DNA of 64,000 bases from Gracilibacillus timonensis (lineage in GTDB: Bacteria; Bacillota; Bacilli; Bacillales; Amphibacillaceae): positions 1,736,001-1,800,000 of the forward strand of contig NZ_FLKH01000012.1 in assembly GCF_900086715.1 (NCBI RefSeq), given 5' to 3'. The translations under genes and the position numbers were made by a program. The notes below the pieces were generated by a model, which saw nothing but the letters and a program-made list of their open reading frames with translations, was not told the DNA's origin and searched no databases. Each line of letters opens with the position of its first letter. Within the stretch, counting starts at the first letter, position 1. Shown here piece by piece: positions 35,717 through 42,999 of this stretch.

Positions 35717-36514
35717 TCAAGTGGTAACATAAAACGATTTAACCTCATTTATATATTTAATAAAATGATTTCGAAAAGAAGCTGGTGAAATTACTCTGAC
35801 AAATTTTCCATAACCAAGCAGTTTATTATATCCGTAGACATGATCCTTTAATGGATAAATCATCGTATACCAAGTATCATCTATTTTTTTCACATGATCT
35901 CTTCCTAGCAGCTCCAAAAATTGATCTAACACCCTCTTGTTCACCAACAGCTGGACAGAAACTTTGTCCTTGTCCATCCATTCTCCCCCGTTGTAGGCAA
36001 TAGGTTGATACTCCCTTCTGGAAAATGTTCCCTTTGTATCCAGATTAGCTATTCGAGCAAGCTTATAGACATTGAAGCGCTCTGTTGTATAACAATAAGC
36101 ATCTAAATACCAGCTTCCCTCCTTAAAAACGATCCGGTAGGGTTCCGTTGTTTTTTGTGATTCCTCCCCTTGGGCATTCATATAATCAAAACAAATAAGT
36201 CGCTGGTTCCGTATAGCCGCAAGTAAATCAAAGACATGTTTTCTCCGTTCGATGTTTCCCTTGGAAAGCGATAAATCGATGTCAAAGTCGGATACTCCTT
36301 CTACTTTATTTAATTTTAAAATTGCGTTAAAAGTAGCGTCATCCCCAAGTACTTGAAGTCTGCTCTGTAAACTGCTTTCCATCGATTGCCATTCTTTTTT
36401 CGATAAAGGCGGTTTATTCACCTGCACTGTATTTAATAAGTAAATACCGCCATTTTTTCCTTTCTTACAGTACACTGGAATACCAGCCAAGGTCAGATCA
36501 TCTATATCTCTCAT
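35717..36514 (-). CDS. WYL-domain regulator with truncated HTH
   Basis: 265 residues from the ATG, mainly a WYL domain with its C-terminal extension (ICFDYMNAQGEE, RIVFKEGSWYLDAYC, FNVYKLARIANL). YobV-type regulators normally begin with a complete winged HTH of about 60 residues. Here only the tail of the recognition helix (VNRRTIMRDIDDLTLAGIPV) can be read, and codons upstream of about 36540 belong to the end of the preceding membrane-protein frame. There is no good ribosome site. DNA binding is probably lost, so this is likely a 5'-truncated gene. Confidence 0.65.
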   Translation of the reverse strand: MRDIDDLTLAGIPVYCKKGKNGGIYLLNTVQVNKPPLSKKEWQSMESSLQSRLQVLGDDATFNAILKLNKVEGVSDFDIDLSLSKGNIERRKHVFDLLAAIRNQRLICFDYMNAQGEESQKTTEPYRIVFKEGSWYLDAYCYTTERFNVYKLARIANLDTKGTFSRREYQPIAYNGGEWMDKDKVSVQLLVNKRVLDQFLELLGRDHVKKIDDTWYTMIYPLKDHVYGYNKLLGYGKFVRVISPASFRNHFIKYINEVKSFYVTT

Positions 36515-36524
36515 AATCGTTCTT

Positions 36525-36731
36525 CTATTTACTTGAAACGTTATTGTCCTTTATTATTTTTCCAATCAATAATAAAACAATAAAACCTAAAAGTATCGTG
36601 GAAATAATAGGGATCGTTTGATGGGGAGCACCTACTGTAAATTGGTAACTACCAAGGATGATAACTGCCAAGGACAGAATAAAGATTAGTATATGATAAA
36701 CCTTATTTGAGATTTTGGAAATGAATGTCAT
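36525..36731 (-). CDS. small membrane protein
   Basis: 68 residues with two hydrophobic helices (ILIFILSLAVIILGSYQF and ISTILLGFIVLLLIGKII). AGGGTGG lies about 4 nt before the ATG. Its last codons (KDNNVSSK) are read through the remnant HTH of the truncated WYL gene in another frame, so its natural C-terminus may have been altered by the same rearrangement. No family recognised. Confidence 0.5.
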   Translation of the reverse strand: MTFISKISNKVYHILIFILSLAVIILGSYQFTVGAPHQTIPIISTILLGFIVLLLIGKIIKDNNVSSK

Positions 36732-36862
36732 TGGACCACCCTATGCATCTACTTTTATTTTTGGCAACCCTTTCAAAGTATTTATTCCGAAGTTAACAAA
36801 TGCAGCAACGAAGACCATTCAAAAATTTATTGAGGAGTTGCTTCCGTTTCACTTCTCCCTAT

Positions 36863-37045
36863 TTAGTCAGAATCATCACCCTCCTGTACCAATGTTTGTT
36901 GAATATATCCGGATCGCTGTAACATAATAATCAAATCCCTAGCGGCATCCTCTCTTGTGTATAGCTCATCATCCAATAAACTGTTCGCTATCTCCAGTGT
37001 ACGTTTGGATATTTCCAGTTTATATAATAGATCTAATAATTGCAT
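36863..37045 (-). CDS. small acidic helical protein, divergent from XRE regulator
   Basis: 60-residue soluble protein, predicted helical and acidic (LLYKLEISKRTLEIANSLLD, EDAARDLIIMLQRSGYIQQT, ending EGDDSD). A strong TAGGAGGAA site sits 6 nt before the ATG, which argues for a real gene. It is divergent from the XRE regulator at 37263 and shares its operator region, so it is probably regulated by it. Possibly an anti-regulator or phosphatase-like helper, but nothing proves that. Confidence 0.6.
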   Translation of the reverse strand: MQLLDLLYKLEISKRTLEIANSLLDDELYTREDAARDLIIMLQRSGYIQQTLVQEGDDSD

Positions 37046-37152
37046 GTTTTATTCCTCCTAAAACAGATAAGGTTCTTTGGGCTTACGAACAGTACCCCCT
37101 TCTCATTTCATCACTTTATTTTCCTATTTGGCAACTTAATAGTAATATACCA

Positions 37153-37218
37153 TTACCAATTAGGTAAATCAATGCATTTTTGCCGATTTGACAAAAGTAT
37201 TAATTGCCATATAGGTAA
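37153..37218. promoter_or_regulatory. paired XRE operators with promoter
   Basis: TTACCAATTAGGTAA (37153-37167) and TTGCCATATAGGTAA (37204-37218) share the dyad TTACC-N5-GGTAA. TTGACA at 37188-37193 leads to TATAGGT at 37210-37216, so the second site covers the -10 box of the XRE promoter and the first faces the divergent gene. Confidence 0.7.
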
Positions 37219-37262
37219 GTGTTAAAATGAATATAACCAATAATTTTAAAAGGAAGAGACCT

Positions 37263-37661
37263 ATGAGTACACTTGGTATACGCATTAAATCCTTAAGAAA
37301 TGAGTATGATTTATCGCAAATACAGCTCGCGAAGGCATTAGGAATATCCAATGTTCAATTATCCCGTTATGAATCCGGCGACAGAAAACCAGATCCTGAA
37401 ACACTCTTATTAATAGCTGATTTTTTGGATGTATCTACGGATTATCTTTTGGGTAGAGCAGCGTCGGATTACCCCGAGAATAACGTTGATCCGATAGTTG
37501 AGATCGATAAGATTATAAAGGAAAAAGGCATGGAGCAAGCTGCTTTCTACGATATAGAGAGATGGAAAGCGCTTAGTCCTGAAGAAATCAAAGAGTTGGA
37601 GAGCTACTTCATGTATGTCACAGACAAGGCGAAGAAAAAGAAGGAAGAGGAGAAATCTTAG
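37263..37661 (+). CDS. XRE-family transcriptional regulator
   Basis: 132-residue regulator with an N-terminal Cro/CI HTH (LGIRIKSLRNEYDLSQIQLA, then NVQLSRYESGDRKPDPETL) and a C-terminal helical tail of charged residues ending in KKKKEEEKS. It resembles the SlrR/phage repressor-like proteins that bear a YLLGR motif after the HTH (VSTDYLLGRAA). The ATG at 37263 follows AAAGGAAGAG. Two matching dyads upstream indicate autorepression and control of the divergent small gene. Confidence 0.85.
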   Translation: MSTLGIRIKSLRNEYDLSQIQLAKALGISNVQLSRYESGDRKPDPETLLLIADFLDVSTDYLLGRAASDYPENNVDPIVEIDKIIKEKGMEQAAFYDIERWKALSPEEIKELESYFMYVTDKAKKKKEEEKS

Positions 37662-37823
37662 GTAGTATCGCCACTTCTTAATACTATTAGTTATAAAGGA
37701 AATACTCAAGAATATAAAGAGGATAATACATTTTTCCTAAACAACAACAAATGACAAAATGGTGAGCTAAGGTGTAAAATAACAATGGTGTCTTAAAGAA
37801 TATATAGGTAAAGGAGATAATAC

Positions 37824-38153
37824 ATGGGAACATTATCTACGCAAGACAAATTGTATGTTAATTCCGAAGTACAAAAAAGAGGCAAAAATATAGCCGTAGC
37901 ATATTTACTCCTCATATTTTTAGGTACTTTGGGAATACACCGGTTTTATCTAGGGAAAACAGGTTCTGGTATCACACAGTTAGTACTAACGGTTCTTGGA
38001 TGGATTACAGCATTTATTTTAATCGGATTCTTACTTATAGGTGTCGTTGGACTATGGGTGATTATTGACCTATTTTTAGTTCCTGGTATCATTCGAGAAG
38101 ACCATGAACGAATTGAACAAGAAGTAACAAATGACCTGTTAAAAGCAGAATAA
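37824..38153 (+). CDS. TM2 domain-containing protein
   Basis: 109-residue membrane protein with the TM2 signature: a first helix (VAYLLLIFLGTLGIHRFYLG), a short turn with KTGSGITQ, and a second helix that ends in the acidic IIDLFLVPGIIRE. TM2 proteins are widespread in Firmicutes and their function is unknown. AAAGGAGA precedes the ATG. The gene stands alone between the XRE gene and the sRNA/peptide region. Confidence 0.85.
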   Translation: MGTLSTQDKLYVNSEVQKRGKNIAVAYLLLIFLGTLGIHRFYLGKTGSGITQLVLTVLGWITAFILIGFLLIGVVGLWVIIDLFLVPGIIREDHERIEQEVTNDLLKAE

Positions 38154-38181
38154 ACAAAGACAGGAAAGAAGGATAGATGTA

Positions 38182-38301
38182 TTTAAAAATATTGCGGCTG
38201 CCATCACCCTATGGCATAAATGGGTCACCTATCATGTCATAGCGGTTGAGCTATCATTTTGTGTGAGAAAACAGGCATACTTTTTTGTACGAAGGGAATA
38301 G
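38182..38301 (+). pseudogene. reading-frame remnant without start codon
   Basis: An open frame with no start codon reads LWHKWVTYHVIAVELSFCVR followed by KQAYFFVRRE and a stop. The text recalls a short peptide I have seen annotated in other Bacillaceae, but I cannot name it. It may be the end of a lost small gene or non-coding DNA that happens to be conserved. Confidence 0.3.
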
Positions 38302-38347
38302 TATAGTATAACCTTTATTTTTCCTTAAACGGCTATATATAGTCGCA

Positions 38348-38458
38348 TTGACAGATAATCCGTTTTAGATTAGAATGAAGGTGTAAAGAAAATGCGCGTC
38401 GCATTCTGCACATCGGAGAGTGCGAAAAAGAGCTGACTGATTATCAGCTCTTTTTTTA
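38348..38458 (+). ncRNA. candidate small RNA with its own promoter and terminator
   Basis: TTGACA (38348-38353) and TAGAAT (38371-38376) are 17 bp apart. A strong terminator follows at 38429-38451 (AGAGCTGA/TCAGCTCT plus TTTTTTT), predicting a transcript of about 75 nt from near 38383. It can fold two ways: AATGCG/CGCATT, or TCGCATTCT with AGAGTGCGA, which use the same bases. The only ATG frame is 14 codons and its ribosome site would lie at or before the 5' end, so an RNA gene is more likely. No Rfam family recognised. Confidence 0.55.
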
Positions 38459-38461
38459 TGC

Positions 38462-38491
38462 AAAAAACCGCCATGTGAAACCACATGACGG
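38462..38491 (-). terminator. terminator of the small basic-peptide gene
   Basis: On the minus strand CCGTCATGTG and CACATGGCGG form a 10-bp stem with a GTTT loop, then TTTTTTG. It starts 7 bp past the peptide stop codon. Confidence 0.88.
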
Positions 38492-38497
38492 GAAAGC

Positions 38498-38620
38498 CTA
38501 CGAAAACCAGTCTTTGATATGAGATATGATTTTGCAAAGATTGATTAAGTCTTCAACCATATCCTTTCTCTTACGACGGCGTGCTCGTAGTTTTTCTTTT
38601 CTGCGCGTCTTCCTACTCAC
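38498..38620 (-). CDS. 40-residue highly basic peptide
   Basis: From the GTG at 38620 the peptide begins SRKTRRKEKLRARRRKRKD, then an amphipathic stretch MVEDLINLCKIISHIKDWFS, and stops just before a perfect terminator. GGGAGG lies about 11 nt before the GTG and can be sequestered by CCTCC five bases further upstream. An in-frame ATG at 38656 would add 12 residues. The dedicated terminator and structured leader suggest a real small gene facing the candidate sRNA; a type I toxin-like or RNA-binding peptide are guesses only. Confidence 0.45.
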   Translation of the reverse strand: MSRKTRRKEKLRARRRKRKDMVEDLINLCKIISHIKDWFS

Positions 38621-38735
38621 CGGAAAGTACACCTCCCTTCCAGGAGGATTTTGCATGAAACACATCTTACCTGTTTCATACTTTATTCAGTTTATCATAA
38701 AATCCATTAGATAGTGCTATTGAACTACCTGCGAT

Positions 38736-38987
38736 TTAAAACACCCTTAAAATAGCCAGCAAAGTTTTTGATTTTTTACGTTTGGTCGCTTGAAAGGTTG
38801 TTGTAATGGCTTTTGTAGCAATGTCTAGCAACTGTGATTTTCCTTGACTTTGATAATACTCCGTTTTGCGTAAATGCTTAGTTTGGGCTAAATACACACC
38901 ATATAGCTTGCTGATTGTTTCTTGACTATCACAGGATTTTATCACTTGTATTTTTTTGCAAATGTGATAAAATCGTATTATATCCAT
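38736..38987 (-). CDS. hypothetical 83-residue frame, doubtful
   Basis: An ATG frame of 83 codons, basic and Lys/Thr/Gln-rich, with HLRKTEYYQSQGKSQLLDIA in the middle. There is no ribosome site and its start overlaps an 11-bp inverted repeat (38935-38974), with three more small hairpins just upstream. It may be the leftover of a plasmid or element gene. I recognise no family. Confidence 0.3.
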   Translation of the reverse strand: MDIIRFYHICKKIQVIKSCDSQETISKLYGVYLAQTKHLRKTEYYQSQGKSQLLDIATKAITTTFQATKRKKSKTLLAILRVF

Positions 38988-39068
38988 TTAACCCATTAAG
39001 TTGGGTTCACATTTTTATTGCCCCCATTAATTTGGGTGCTATTGTGCCCCTCATTTTCTAGTTTGAGG
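38935..39068. repeat. cluster of short inverted repeats
   Basis: GATTTTATCAC (38935-38945) and GTGATAAAATC (38964-38974) are perfectly complementary. Next come AACCCA/TGGGTT (38990-39007), GCCCCCA/TGGGTGC with one mismatch (39020-39039) and CCTCA/TGAGG (39049-39068). Four consecutive hairpins in 135 bp resemble the structured ends of an element or a replication origin. Confidence 0.45.
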
Positions 39069-39168
39069 TTGGGTACTATTTGAGGCTGTAACCCCCTATT
39101 TTTTTGTGCTTTTTTATTTCGCCATTAGATAATCATAGTGATGAATGGTGGTTATTAAATTAATGTGC

Positions 39169-39306
39169 TTATACTTGTGCTACCTCATATATCTCTTTTA
39201 AAGACCTATCGCTGTATACAAACTCTGATAGCATGTGATCGCTTATCGGCTCTTGGAAAAGCTTTTTTGGATTGGTGATATACAATCTCTGAAACTCTGC
39301 ATGTTG
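39169..39306 (-). pseudogene. 3' fragment of an unknown gene
   Basis: Between two stops, a minus-strand frame reads HAEFQRLYITNPKKLFQEPI then DHMLSEFVYSDRSLKEIYEV and ends AQV-stop. The composition looks coding, but there is no start codon. It lies directly after the 3' side of tRNA-Arg, a common integration point, so it may be the end of an element gene. Not recognised. Confidence 0.4.
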
Positions 39307-39355
39307 TTATTCAAAATGGACAACAAAACAGCTAAAACTATACTATTTCTAAACA

Positions 39356-39390
39356 AAACAAAAACGCCTATCCCTTGCAGGACAAGCGTT
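39356..39390 (-). terminator. tRNA-Arg terminator
   Basis: Minus strand AACGCTTGTCC folds onto GGGATAGGCGTT (mismatched middle) and ends in TTTTTG, directly after the tRNA. Confidence 0.75.
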
Positions 39391-39398
39391 TGATCTAA

Positions 39399-39472
39399 CG
39401 ACCTCGAGAGGATTCGAACCTCCGACACCTTCTTTAGGAGAGAAGTGCTCTATCCTACTGAGCTACGAGGTC
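39399..39472 (-). tRNA. tRNA-Arg(CCT)
   Basis: Cloverleaf on the minus strand: acceptor GACCTCG/CGAGGTC, D-arm GCTC/GAGC, anticodon stem CTTCT/AGAAG with loop CTCCTAA (anticodon CCT, reading AGG) and T-loop TTCGAAT. 74 nt; CCA is not encoded (the next bases are TTA). Confidence 0.96.
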
Positions 39473-39552
39473 ATGGTACTTAGAGAAACATTGCTCACCT
39501 TCACTATAATAATAAAAATCAGTGAAAAATGCAATGTTTCTCGTTGAAAATC

Positions 39553-40374
39553 TTACTTCTCGAACATTTCCCGCATTTCTTTGGAGCGATTGGCGGTCTT
39601 TTCTAAACAAGTAAGGATGGCTTCTTGAAAGCCATGATCAGCTAAAGTAGTTAATCCTGCCTCGGTTGTGCCGCCGGGGCTGGTGATTTTTTTTCGTAAC
39701 ATTTCTGGAGAGTCTTCCGAAACTGCCAGCATTTCTGCTACCCCTTTGATGGTCTGCTGGATAAGGGGTTTAGCCGTTTCAGGGTCAAGACCTTGCTCCA
39801 CCACAAATTCTTCAATGGCCTCTACCATAAAATAATAAAAGGCAGGCCCGCTTCCTGCTACTGCTGTGAAGGCATCCATATCCTTTTCTTGAATAATGGT
39901 CGTTGTACCAATCGATTGTATAAGTTTCTCAACTAATGCCACTTGGGCTTCAGTCACATGTTGTCCGGCAGCGATAGTGGTGGCCGATTCTCCAATCATG
40001 GCAGATGTATTCGGCATCACGCGGATCACCGGGTTACCCGAGGCAAGCTGTTGTTCCATAAAAGAGGTAGAGATTCCCGCCAATAACGAAACAATTACTT
40101 TCTCCTCTGTCAGCCAATCCCTAAGTTCGGCCGCTGCTTCTTTGATATGTTTTGGTTTCATGGCAAGGATCACGACATCACTTTTTTCGACTAATTCTTG
40201 CTTAGAGGTAGTGGTTTGGATATCATATTTCTGCTGCAGCTCTTCCAGGCGCTCTCGATTGGATTGATTGGTTACATAGATCTGTTCAGGCGGGATAACT
40301 GCATTGGCAACCATACCAGAAATAATTGCCTCTGCCATCGAACCTGCTCCTAAAAATCCAACTACTGTTTTCAT
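39553..40374 (-). CDS. proC: pyrroline-5-carboxylate reductase
   Basis: 273-residue enzyme catalysing the last step of proline synthesis, NAD(P)H-dependent. The Rossmann motif VGFLGAGSMAEAIISGM begins at residue 5, VILAMKPKH follows, and the C-terminal family signature ALTSPGGTT-like block reads KKITSPGGTTEAGLTTLADH. The ATG at 40374 has AAAGGATG upstream; the longer frame from 40437 lacks one and reads through non-family sequence. Proline is also an osmolyte in halotolerant bacilli, but the gene's solitary setting does not show osmotic control. Confidence 0.93.
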   Translation of the reverse strand: MKTVVGFLGAGSMAEAIISGMVANAVIPPEQIYVTNQSNRERLEELQQKYDIQTTTSKQELVEKSDVVILAMKPKHIKEAAAELRDWLTEEKVIVSLLAGISTSFMEQQLASGNPVIRVMPNTSAMIGESATTIAAGQHVTEAQVALVEKLIQSIGTTTIIQEKDMDAFTAVAGSGPAFYYFMVEAIEEFVVEQGLDPETAKPLIQQTIKGVAEMLAVSEDSPEMLRKKITSPGGTTEAGLTTLADHGFQEAILTCLEKTANRSKEMREMFEK

Positions 40375-40482
40375 ACGACACATCCTTTTTTTATCATGAT
40401 TGGTTCTATTATAACGAAAACTACCAGATGCCTCCAAACAAAATAAGGTATTCGAGTCATTAACTACTCGAATACCTATATA

Positions 40483-41355
40483 TCACACTAATTCTTTCGG
40501 TTTCACCCATCTCGCGAGTAAACCATGCGTTGGTGAGACCAGAAAGCTGATAATAAAGAATATACCTGTAGATAAAGCCATCGCACCTGAGATAGATGTA
40601 TCTAATCTGGAAGCAATAGCGTAACCGACAAAGGCGGATAATACGCCGAAGCCACCGCTCAAGAACAACATGACAATTAATCGATCCGTCCAGAGATATG
40701 CTGTCGCTGCTGGTGTAATTAGCATCGCCACCACCAAAATCGCACCTACTGCGTCAAAGGAGGCTACGGTAGTAATCGATACTAGTGTCATAAATAAATA
40801 ATGCAATAAGAGAACAGGTAAGCCTAAACTCGCTGCTAAAGCCGGATCAAATGAAGTAATTTTCCATTCTTTATAAAAGACGATAATAAAGAACAACACG
40901 ACAAGGAAAACCACCATTAATAACAAGGTCGCTCTCGGCACATCACCTAACAGTGGTACAGCAGTTGTCGCAAAAGGAATAAACGTAATTTCTCCCATCA
41001 GTGCATGTTGGACATCGAGGTGTACATTACCAATAGAAGTGGAAATCAATATCACTCCGATCGCAAACAAAGTCGTAAACACAATACCTAAAGAGGCATC
41101 GTGCCTTACCTTCATGGAATGCAATAGCTGCACAAGGAAGGCCGTTAATATCCCTGCTAATATACCACCAATCAGCATAGCCATGCCGCTTACCTGCTGG
41201 GTGATCATATAAGCGACAACAATACCTAATAATACGGTATGACTGATAGCGTCAGCCATCATCGCCTGTTTACGTAAGATTAAAAACACACCCATTAATC
41301 CGCAAGAAAGGCCGACTAACGCAGCCGTTAAAATGATCCAAGCTGTAAATGTCAT
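40483..41355 (-). CDS. mntD: manganese ABC transporter permease MntD
   Basis: 290-residue integral membrane subunit of an ABC-3 family metal importer with eight or nine helices. The start FTAWIILTAALVGLSCGLMG, the LRKQAMMADAISHTVLLG segment and the FDPALAASLGLP cytoplasmic loop are characteristic. It overlaps mntC by 4 bp (ATGA), indicating translational coupling, and is last in mntABCD. Metal specificity (Mn over Zn) is inferred from the MntR-like box upstream of the operon. Confidence 0.9.
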   Translation of the reverse strand: MTFTAWIILTAALVGLSCGLMGVFLILRKQAMMADAISHTVLLGIVVAYMITQQVSGMAMLIGGILAGILTAFLVQLLHSMKVRHDASLGIVFTTLFAIGVILISTSIGNVHLDVQHALMGEITFIPFATTAVPLLGDVPRATLLLMVVFLVVLFFIIVFYKEWKITSFDPALAASLGLPVLLLHYLFMTLVSITTVASFDAVGAILVVAMLITPAATAYLWTDRLIVMLFLSGGFGVLSAFVGYAIASRLDTSISGAMALSTGIFFIISFLVSPTHGLLARWVKPKELV

Positions 41356-42254
41356 GACGCTTCCTTCTTTCTACCCGAAAATTGTTTTTGTTGCGATTTA
41401 AACTGCATAGCGTGAATGATCATTCCTTTTTCTTTACCAAACAGCAGCGCTATTAAAAAGAAGGCTGCTGAAACCAGCACAATAAACGGACCTGTCGGCA
41501 ATCCGCTTCCCGTTGCGCTAATCCATGTACCTACTGCACCGGCTATACCTCCAAATAAACCAGACAGCCAAATCATACTCCTGAACGAATGTGTCCAGTA
41601 GCGAGAACTAACCGATGGAATAATCAGCATAGCAGCCATTAGAATAACACCGACGGCTTGAATACCAATCACAATCGTCACCACTAGTACCAGTGTGTAT
41701 AGTATATTCATTCCTTTAATAGACCGGCCTAATCCTTGAGCAAAGCCCGCATCAAATAAATACAGCTTCCACTCTTTGAAGATAGCTGCAACAATCAAAA
41801 TCACAACGCTGGCTAAGATGATCATGGTCATGACGTCTGTCCTGACCATGGCAGCGGCTTGCCCATAAATAAAGCTATTCAAACCACTTTGGTTGCCTCC
41901 TGCCGATCGGTTGGCAATCGATAGCAGCATCACACCGAAACCATAAAATACGGATAGCACAATGCCCATGGCCGTGTCCTCGGTAATACGACTGGAAGTG
42001 GTTACCCATTGAATCAATAAAGCTCCGATTAAAGCCGTACCTGCTGCACCAATCACTAGTAATAATAGGTCCTTTTCTCCAATCAGCAAAAAGGCGATTA
42101 CTACCCCGGGCAATGACGCGTGTGACAAGGCGTCACTCATTAAATTTTGCCGTTTCCAATAAGCCAAGCAGCCTACCACACCGGCAGCAATGCCTAATAT
42201 GGTCGTACTAAGCATTACCCATATCGTATTACTATGAAGTAGTATGGACCACAT
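41352..42254 (-). CDS. mntC: manganese ABC transporter permease MntC
   Basis: 300-residue ABC-3 permease paralogous to the next gene; WKRQNLMSDALSHASLPGVV and FDAGFAQGLGRSIKGMN are the matching signature regions. Two permeases form the heterodimeric channel, as in B. subtilis MntCD. The start overlaps the end of the ATPase gene by about 23 bp and its stop overlaps mntD, so the four genes are tightly coupled. The C-terminal basic tail (KSQQKQFSGRKKEAS) is unremarkable. Confidence 0.9.
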   Translation of the reverse strand: MWSILLHSNTIWVMLSTTILGIAAGVVGCLAYWKRQNLMSDALSHASLPGVVIAFLLIGEKDLLLLVIGAAGTALIGALLIQWVTTSSRITEDTAMGIVLSVFYGFGVMLLSIANRSAGGNQSGLNSFIYGQAAAMVRTDVMTMIILASVVILIVAAIFKEWKLYLFDAGFAQGLGRSIKGMNILYTLVLVVTIVIGIQAVGVILMAAMLIIPSVSSRYWTHSFRSMIWLSGLFGGIAGAVGTWISATGSGLPTGPFIVLVSAAFFLIALLFGKEKGMIIHAMQFKSQQKQFSGRKKEAS

Positions 42255-42999
42255 CTCTATCTTCCTTTCCTAGCCAAGACATATTACCGCCGTAAGTGTT
42301 TACGATATTTGACTCGGTAAATGTCTCTTCCACTGTACCATGAGCATAAACCTTACGATTCAAAAATAATACATGATCAAAATATTCTGGTACAGTTTGC
42401 AAGTCGTGGTGAACAACCATAACGGTCTTGCCTTTTCTTTTCAGCTCTTCCAGGATAGCCATAATGGCTTTCTCGGTAGAAGCATCTACTCCGGCTAGCG
42501 GCTCATCCATAAAATACAAATCGGCATCTTGCACCAAGGCACGAGCGAGAAACACCCGCTGCTGCTGCCCACCGGATAATTGACTAATCTGACGGGTGGC
42601 ATAATCAGCCATCCCCATTTTTTTCAGAGATTCCATTGCCTTTTGTTTATCTTTTTTCGTAGGAATACGGAAAAATCCAATTTTTCCGTACAACCCCATA
42701 GTGACAACGTCTAAGGCATTGGTTGGAAAATCCCAGTCAACCGATCCTCTTTGGGGTACATAACCTATCTTTTTTTTGGCTTTTTTGAATTTTTCGCCAA
42801 AGAAGCTAACCTCGCCCGTCAAGGACGGGTGCAAGGCTAGCATGGTTTTGATTAAAGTGGATTTACCAGCGCCGTTCGGACCAACGATACTTGTTAATGT
42901 ACCTGGTTCCACTTCAAAATTCACATCAGTTAATACTTTGTTTTTTTGATAGGCGGCTGATAAATGCTCCACTTCGATAATGGAGTTATTCACTATCAT
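42232..42999 (-). CDS. mntB: manganese ABC transporter ATP-binding protein MntB
   Basis: 255-residue ATPase. Walker A is GPNGAGKST (about 40-48), the Q-loop is YVPQRGSVDWDFP, a hallmark of metal-type ABC-3 systems, the signature is LSGGQQQR, Walker B DLYFMDEPLAGVD, and the switch histidine is in MVVHHDLQTV. It overlaps the binding-protein gene by 14 bp upstream and mntC downstream. Powers uptake of Mn(II), or less likely Zn(II), by the MntCD channel. Confidence 0.94.
   Translation of the reverse strand: MIVNNSIIEVEHLSAAYQKNKVLTDVNFEVEPGTLTSIVGPNGAGKSTLIKTMLALHPSLTGEVSFFGEKFKKAKKKIGYVPQRGSVDWDFPTNALDVVTMGLYGKIGFFRIPTKKDKQKAMESLKKMGMADYATRQISQLSGGQQQRVFLARALVQDADLYFMDEPLAGVDASTEKAIMAILEELKRKGKTVMVVHHDLQTVPEYFDHVLFLNRKVYAHGTVEETFTESNIVNTYGGNMSWLGKEDRDVVHTTS

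Noticed and set aside
38392-38436. 14-codon frame (MRVAFCTSESAKKS) in the candidate small RNA
   Set aside because: Its ribosome site would fall at or before the predicted 5' end of the transcript, and the frame runs into the terminator stem.
39243-39428. 61-codon minus-strand frame
   Set aside because: It runs through the tRNA-Arg terminator and into the tRNA gene itself.
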